DNA of 64,000 nt, from positions 1 to 64,000 of the forward strand of contig JAJDUI010000024.1 in NCBI GenBank assembly GCA_022826745.1, in the 5' to 3' direction. Every line of letters begins with the position of its first letter. Positions within the stretch are counted from its first letter, which is position 1. Position numbers and translations under genes: made by a program. Under the pieces are notes generated by a model, which worked only from the letters and a program-made list of their open reading frames with translations, was not told the DNA's origin and searched no databases. The DNA is from Thermoanaerobaculia bacterium. Its GTDB lineage: Bacteria > Acidobacteriota > Thermoanaerobaculia > Multivoradales > Multivoraceae. This document shows, in pieces, positions 60,620 through 64,000 of this stretch.

Positions 60620-61390
60620 GTGCTGAAACTCTGGCAGTCGAGGTCCGGGTCGCCGCGCTTCGTTGCGCTTGCCGGCGTCGTGTGCGCGTTTGCGGCGGTC
60701 GGCGTCGCGGGGCAGCCCTCTGGCCAGAACGATCCGTTCGCGGCCCAGCGCACGGCCATGGTGGAAGAACAGATCAGGGGCCGGGGAATCGAAGAACCGA
60801 AACTGCTGAACGCGCTCAGAACGGTGCCCCGGCACGAATTCGTGCCGGACTCCCTGCGTGACGATGCCTACGGCGACGAGGCCGTCCAGATCGGCTCCGG
60901 GCAGACCGTCTCCCAGCCCTACCTGGTCGCTCTGATGGCGGACCTTCTCGAACTCGATGGCGACGAGAAGCTGCTCGAGATCGGTACCGGCTCCGGCTAC
61001 ACGACGGCGGTCCTGGCGCGTCTGGCTCGCAGGGTCTACTCGATTGAGATCATCGACGATCTGGCGGAGAGGGCGCAGGGGGTTCTGGACGAGCTCGGCT
61101 ACGGCAACGTCGAGGTTCGGGTAGGTGACGGCTACCGCGGGTGGCCGGAAGAAGCGCCCTTCGACGGCATCCTGGTGTCCGCCGCGCCCGAGGAGGTGCC
61201 GCCGCCGCTGATCGAACAGCTCAAGGTGAACGGCATCCTGGTCGCCCCGGTCGGTGGACCCCTGCAGGACCTCGTGGTCATCCGAAAGACCGCGGACGGA
61301 CTCGAACGCCGCCAGGTCGACGTGGTCCGCTTCGTGCCCATGGTGGGCCGCGCGCAGGAGGACCCGGAAGGGGAGAACCCGAACTTCTAG
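60620..61390 (+). CDS. pcm: Exported protein-L-isoaspartate O-methyltransferase
   Basis: Repairs isoaspartyl residues by SAM-dependent methylation. 256 aa: PIMT core about 42-250 with VPRHEFVPDSLRDDAYGD, the SAM site LLEIGTGSGYTTAVLA and post-motifs DGILVSAAPEEVPPPL. Unlike the classic cytoplasmic enzyme, a hydrophobic leader precedes the core (SPRFVALAGVVCAFAAVGVAG), so it looks exported. SAM is not expected outside the cytoplasm, so either the leader is a membrane anchor or the true function differs. Starts with GTG. Confidence 0.92.
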   Translation: MLKLWQSRSGSPRFVALAGVVCAFAAVGVAGQPSGQNDPFAAQRTAMVEEQIRGRGIEEPKLLNALRTVPRHEFVPDSLRDDAYGDEAVQIGSGQTVSQPYLVALMADLLELDGDEKLLEIGTGSGYTTAVLARLARRVYSIEIIDDLAERAQGVLDELGYGNVEVRVGDGYRGWPEEAPFDGILVSAAPEEVPPPLIEQLKVNGILVAPVGGPLQDLVVIRKTADGLERRQVDVVRFVPMVGRAQEDPEGENPNF

Positions 61391-61411
61391 GAAGCCCGGT
61401 ACTCCAGGAAG

Positions 61412-61487
61412 TGGTGGAGCAGAAGGGACTTGAACCCTCGACCCCCACGTTGCGAACGTGGTGCTCTCCCAGCTGAGCTACTGCCCC
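61412..61487 (-). tRNA. tRNA-Ala (anticodon CGC)
   Basis: A 76-base cloverleaf with encoded CCA: acceptor GGGGCAG/CTGCTCC, D stem GCTC/GAGC, anticodon stem CCACG/CGTGG around TTCGCAA (anticodon CGC at 61454-61452), T stem GAGGG/CCCTT around TTCAAGT. The third acceptor pair is G-U, the alanine identity element. It reads GCG codons, which are abundant in this GC-rich genome. Confidence 0.95.
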
Positions 61488-61520
61488 ACGAGAGTTCTCC
61501 CGTACCTCGGGGGCGACGGA

Positions 61521-61548
61521 TTGTAGCAGCGCCGGACGCGTATATGAT
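61521..61548 (+). promoter_or_regulatory. Promoter of the DUF883-like gene, predicted leaderless
   Basis: TTGTAG (61521-61526), 16-base spacer, TATGAT (61543-61548, 5 of 6 to TATAAT), then 6 bases to the ATG at 61555. As with vapB, transcription should begin at the start codon. Confidence 0.5.
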
Positions 61549-61554
61549 CGGGCC

Positions 61555-61944
61555 ATGAGCAACGCCAAGAAAAAAGAAGGCGACGAGGACGGCGGCAACG
61601 TCACTTCGATGGATCTGGCCCGGGAGGCCGTCGCCGAGGGGGTGGAGAAGGCCCGCTCGGCAGTCAGTCACGGCGTCGACGCGGCGCGCGAGCGGATGCG
61701 GGACTCCCCCCTGTCGGGACGGGTCAAGAAGGCCTCGGCCCGGGCCGGCGAGGCGGCCAAGGGAGGCTACGGCACCGCCAAGGAGAAGCTCGGTCACGGC
61801 TACGAGCGGGCGCGCAAGGATCTGGATCAACTGGTCGGCGACGTGAACGTGTATGTCCGTGACAATCCCGGTCGGGCGGTGCTGATCGCGGCCGCCGCGG
61901 GCTTCGTCCTGGGATTCCTGCTGCGTCGTGACCGCCGATCCTGA
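61555..61944 (+). CDS. DUF883/YqjD-like membrane-anchored protein
   Basis: A 129-aa protein: a charged helical N-terminal part rich in Ala/Glu/Lys, then the family's C-terminal anchor RDNPGRAVLIAAAAGFVLGF ending LLRRDRRS. Such proteins tether ribosomes or organise membrane surfaces in E. coli relatives; function here unknown. Overlaps the next gene by 17 bases. Confidence 0.8.
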   Translation: MSNAKKKEGDEDGGNVTSMDLAREAVAEGVEKARSAVSHGVDAARERMRDSPLSGRVKKASARAGEAAKGGYGTAKEKLGHGYERARKDLDQLVGDVNVYVRDNPGRAVLIAAAAGFVLGFLLRRDRRS

Positions 61945-62158
61945 CCAGCCGGCGATCGAAGATCGGATTGTCGGCAGTCTGACGCCCGGTCTCGACTGGG
62001 TGGCGCTCGTGCGTGCGTATCCGCTGGCGTCCGTGGCAGTGGCGGCTTCGCTCGGTTTCCTGATCGGACGCGCCCGTGGCCGGGAGATCCTCGGCATTCT
62101 GGGTGACCTCGCCGGCGAGCGGGTCGACGAGAGCGTACGCAGCGTCCTGATCCGTTAG
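61928..62158 (+). CDS. Small membrane protein, 76 aa
   Basis: The GTG start overlaps the DUF883-like gene. One hydrophobic segment, YPLASVAVAASLGFLIGRAR, resembles the anchor of the upstream protein, so the two may form a membrane pair. The C-terminal part (GREILGILGDLAGERVDESV) is amphipathic. No family recognised. Confidence 0.65.
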   Translation: MTADPDQPAIEDRIVGSLTPGLDWVALVRAYPLASVAVAASLGFLIGRARGREILGILGDLAGERVDESVRSVLIR

Positions 62159-62195
62159 GGCCGAACACTCCCGATCGAGCCGCGGGACGACTCCG

Positions 62196-63023
62196 CTGCG
62201 CCGTCTGCTCCACCTCTCCGACATCCACTTCGGGCCGCCGCACTACCGGCCGGCGGCCGCGGGCGTGGAGGCGCTGGTCGCCGACCGGCGCCCCGACCTG
62301 GTCGTCGTGTCGGGAGACCTGACTCAGCGGGCGAAACCTCTGCAGTTTCGCCAGGCGCGTCGGTTTCTGGAAGGGCTCGGGCCGCCGTTCCTGGCCGTAC
62401 CGGGCAACCACGACGTTCCGATGTACCGGGTGTGGGAGCGTCTGCTCGACCGTTACGGCGCCTACCGGCGCCACTTCAGCCCCGACATCGAGCCCAGCTT
62501 CCGGGATGCGGAACTGGAGGTCGTCGGCTTCAATACGGCGTTCAACCTGACGATCGAGGACGGCCGCTTCACGGCACGCCAACTGGCCGCGGCGGAGGAG
62601 CGCTTCCATCGGGACGGTTCGGCGGAGAGCGAGGGGAGGGTGCGGATCGCTGTCGCCCACCACCCGCTGGCGGCCCTGCCCGAGCTGATGGGCTGGCGCA
62701 CCGCGCGCCGCAGCGGCGAGGCCCTGACGGCGTTCGCGGCCGCCGGCGTCGACCTGGTGCTGGCCGGGCACGTCCATGTAGCCGCCGTGGGCCTGGCGCC
62801 GGACTGCGGAAGAAGGCTGTGGCTGGTACACAGCGGCACGTCCACCTCGAGGCGCGGACGGGGTACGGAACGAGGCCGGAACACATGCAACCTGATCACC
62901 CTGGACCCGGGGCCCCAGGACGCGGGGTGCTTGCGCCGGTCGGCGACGGTCGAGCAGATGCTCTGGTCGGAGCGGAGCGGGCTCTTCGAGACAGAAGCGG
63001 TTCACGACTGCCCACTCGCATGA
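62196..63023 (+). CDS. Calcineurin-like metallophosphoesterase, CTG start
   Basis: Binuclear-metal phosphoesterase of the Icc/CpdA type. All metal motifs are present only if translation begins upstream of the first usual start codon: LHLSDIHFGPP (DxH), SGDLTQRA (GDxxx), VPGNHDVP (GNHD), AVAHHPLA, LAGHVHVAA (GHxH). The first GTG in frame (62265) would remove the DxH motif. Upstream of it there is no ATG, GTG or TTG down to the preceding TGA, so I place the start at the CTG at 62196 (275 aa). Substrate unknown; cyclic nucleotides or phosphodiesters are possible. Confidence 0.8.
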   Translation: MRRLLHLSDIHFGPPHYRPAAAGVEALVADRRPDLVVVSGDLTQRAKPLQFRQARRFLEGLGPPFLAVPGNHDVPMYRVWERLLDRYGAYRRHFSPDIEPSFRDAELEVVGFNTAFNLTIEDGRFTARQLAAAEERFHRDGSAESEGRVRIAVAHHPLAALPELMGWRTARRSGEALTAFAAAGVDLVLAGHVHVAAVGLAPDCGRRLWLVHSGTSTSRRGRGTERGRNTCNLITLDPGPQDAGCLRRSATVEQMLWSERSGLFETEAVHDCPLA

Positions 63024-64000
63024 CCACGGTCGATCTGCGGGCGTTGGACCGCGTGGCTGGTCAGGCCGAGACGCTGGACAACGGCCTGCGAGTGGTCCTC
63101 GTGCCGCAGAACGGGGCCGAATCGATCGCCGTTGCTCTCTGCTATCGCGCCGGCAGCAGGGACGAGAACCCCGGCGAGTCCGGTCTGGCGCACTTTCTGG
63201 AGCACATGATGTTCAAGGGCTCCGCCACCTACGAACCCGGCGCGATCGACCGTCTTACCCAGCGCCTGGGCGGTACGAATAACGCGTTCACTTCGCACGA
63301 CGCAACCCTCTACCACTTCCAGTTCGAGCGTGGATCCTGGGGGGAGGCGCTGCGGATCGAGTCCGACCGGATGCGGGGCCTGAGCCTGCTGCCGGAGGAG
63401 GTGGACAGCGAGCGCGAGGTGATCCTCGAGGAGATCCGGATGGTCGAGGACGATCCCTGGGACGCCCTGGAGCAGGCGGTGGCCCGGCGCGTGTTCGGCG
63501 ACCATCCCTACGGGCGATCCGTCCTCGGCACGAGGGAGAGCCTGCGCTCGCTGGACGCCGTGGCGCTCCGCTCGTTTCATCGCCGGCACTATCGGCCGGG
63601 TCGGGCGGTCCTGGTCTGCGCCGGCGGCTTGCCCCCGGACGCGATGGAGCTCGTCGAGGCGGCGCTGGGAGGCGCGGCGGCAGGCGGCGAGGGAAGCCCC
63701 GGGGGTCTGGGGCCGCCCGTCTTCGATCCGCGCCGGCGCCGCCGGGTGGAGTTGCGCCGGGGCGAGACCCCGAGGCTGCTCGTCGCCCATCCCGCGCCGG
63801 CGCCGGACGACCCGGCCCATGTCCATCTCCGTCTGGCCCTGGCCGTCCTTTGCAGTGGCCGCGCGAGTCGCGTCCAGCGCGACCTCGTGGAGGAGGATCC
63901 GCTGGCGCTCTGGGCCTCGGCGACCGTGACCGGGCACCGGCTGGGAGGCATGGCGACGCTGTCGGCCGAGGCGGCGCCGGGTGTTGATCCGGAGCGCCTG
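63020..64000 (+). CDS. M16 family metallopeptidase, N-terminal part
   Basis: The gene runs past the window edge; 327 codons are visible. The inverted zinc motif HFLEH (His58, Glu61, His62) follows YRAGSRDENPGESGLA, and the third-ligand region SEREVILEEIRMVEDDPWDA is at about 130-150. These are the features of the insulinase/processing-protease family. The ATG overlaps the upstream stop (ATGA). Probably exported or periplasmic in relatives, but no signal peptide is seen. Confidence 0.93.
   Translation, partial: MTTVDLRALDRVAGQAETLDNGLRVVLVPQNGAESIAVALCYRAGSRDENPGESGLAHFLEHMMFKGSATYEPGAIDRLTQRLGGTNNAFTSHDATLYHFQFERGSWGEALRIESDRMRGLSLLPEEVDSEREVILEEIRMVEDDPWDALEQAVARRVFGDHPYGRSVLGTRESLRSLDAVALRSFHRRHYRPGRAVLVCAGGLPPDAMELVEAALGGAAAGGEGSPGGLGPPVFDPRRRRRVELRRGETPRLLVAHPAPAPDDPAHVHLRLALAVLCSGRASRVQRDLVEEDPLALWASATVTGHRLGGMATLSAEAAPGVDPERL

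Noticed and set aside
61412..61487. tRNA gene as an integration site
   Set aside because: No integrase, no direct repeat of the tRNA end, and housekeeping-like genes on both sides.

Overview
The window looks like a chromosomal segment of a GC-rich Gram-negative bacterium. Outer-membrane lipid A/KDO genes (lpxC, lpxK, kdtA), outer-membrane-type signals and a secretin show the cell plan. A secretin fused to TPR and cohesin domains, a TPR/FG-GAP/ASPIC protein, a PilMNO-GspEF hybrid cluster, NtrY-NtrX, an F420-type LLM oxidoreductase and SelB together suggest an uncultivated Acidobacteriota-like lineage; that placement is inference, not a database result. Genes are packed tightly, with many 4-base ATGA/GTGA/TTGA stop-start overlaps. 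I see no CRISPR array, insertion sequence, integrase or rRNA.

Layout. 0.1-8.5 kb: citrate synthase (gltA), a small beta-barrel-like protein, an M4 thermolysin-type protease, queE, aconitase (acnA) and a YqgE/AlgH protein. 8.6-13.5 kb: an unrecognised secreted two-gene cassette (a ~40-kDa two-motif protein, then a zincin with PPC, fibronectin III and Ig-like domains), preceded by a decayed copy of the same cassette. 13.6-25.9 kb, minus strand: one uninterrupted operon, ECF sigma factor - zinc anti-sigma - secretin-N-like protein - GspF - GspE - PilM - PilN - PilO - PilP/GspC-like - TPR/secretin/cohesin lipoprotein - three pseudopilins - dut. It reads as a type II secretion/type IV pilus hybrid under its own sigma factor. 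26.1-30 kb: kdtA-lpxK and a sodium-dependent transporter. 30-34.4 kb: a giant ASPIC/FG-GAP protein behind a VapBC toxin-antitoxin pair. 34.4-45.6 kb: polA, then a minus-strand operon DUF4390 - ntrY - ntrX - selB - ald - LLM oxidoreductase. 45.8-49.9 kb: a second full copy of the zincin cassette, visibly less GC-rich at its start. 50-59.1 kb: lpxC, smpB-uvrA, an odd sigma-54-type activator, a tiny membrane protein behind three operator-like palindromes, and an RsbW/RsbV/RsbU-like partner-switching module. 59.2-64 kb: a PmbA/TldD-like protein, an exported isoaspartyl methyltransferase, tRNA-Ala(CGC), two small membrane proteins, a metallophosphoesterase that appears to start at CTG, and the N-terminal part of an M16 protease.

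The best candidate for an undescribed system is the duplicated secreted cassette. Both copies are translationally coupled (partner gene first, zincin second), the domain order is kept, the third zinc ligand differs (His in one, Asp in the other), and a third copy has collapsed. The first copy sits directly next to the secretion operon, which is a plausible but unproven export route. Secondary points of interest are a palindromic intergenic repeat with a conserved core (three copies), several -10 boxes 6-8 bases upstream of start codons (predicted leaderless mRNAs), two divergent promoters sharing one -10 box, and the GAFTGA-less activator next to the three-palindrome region.
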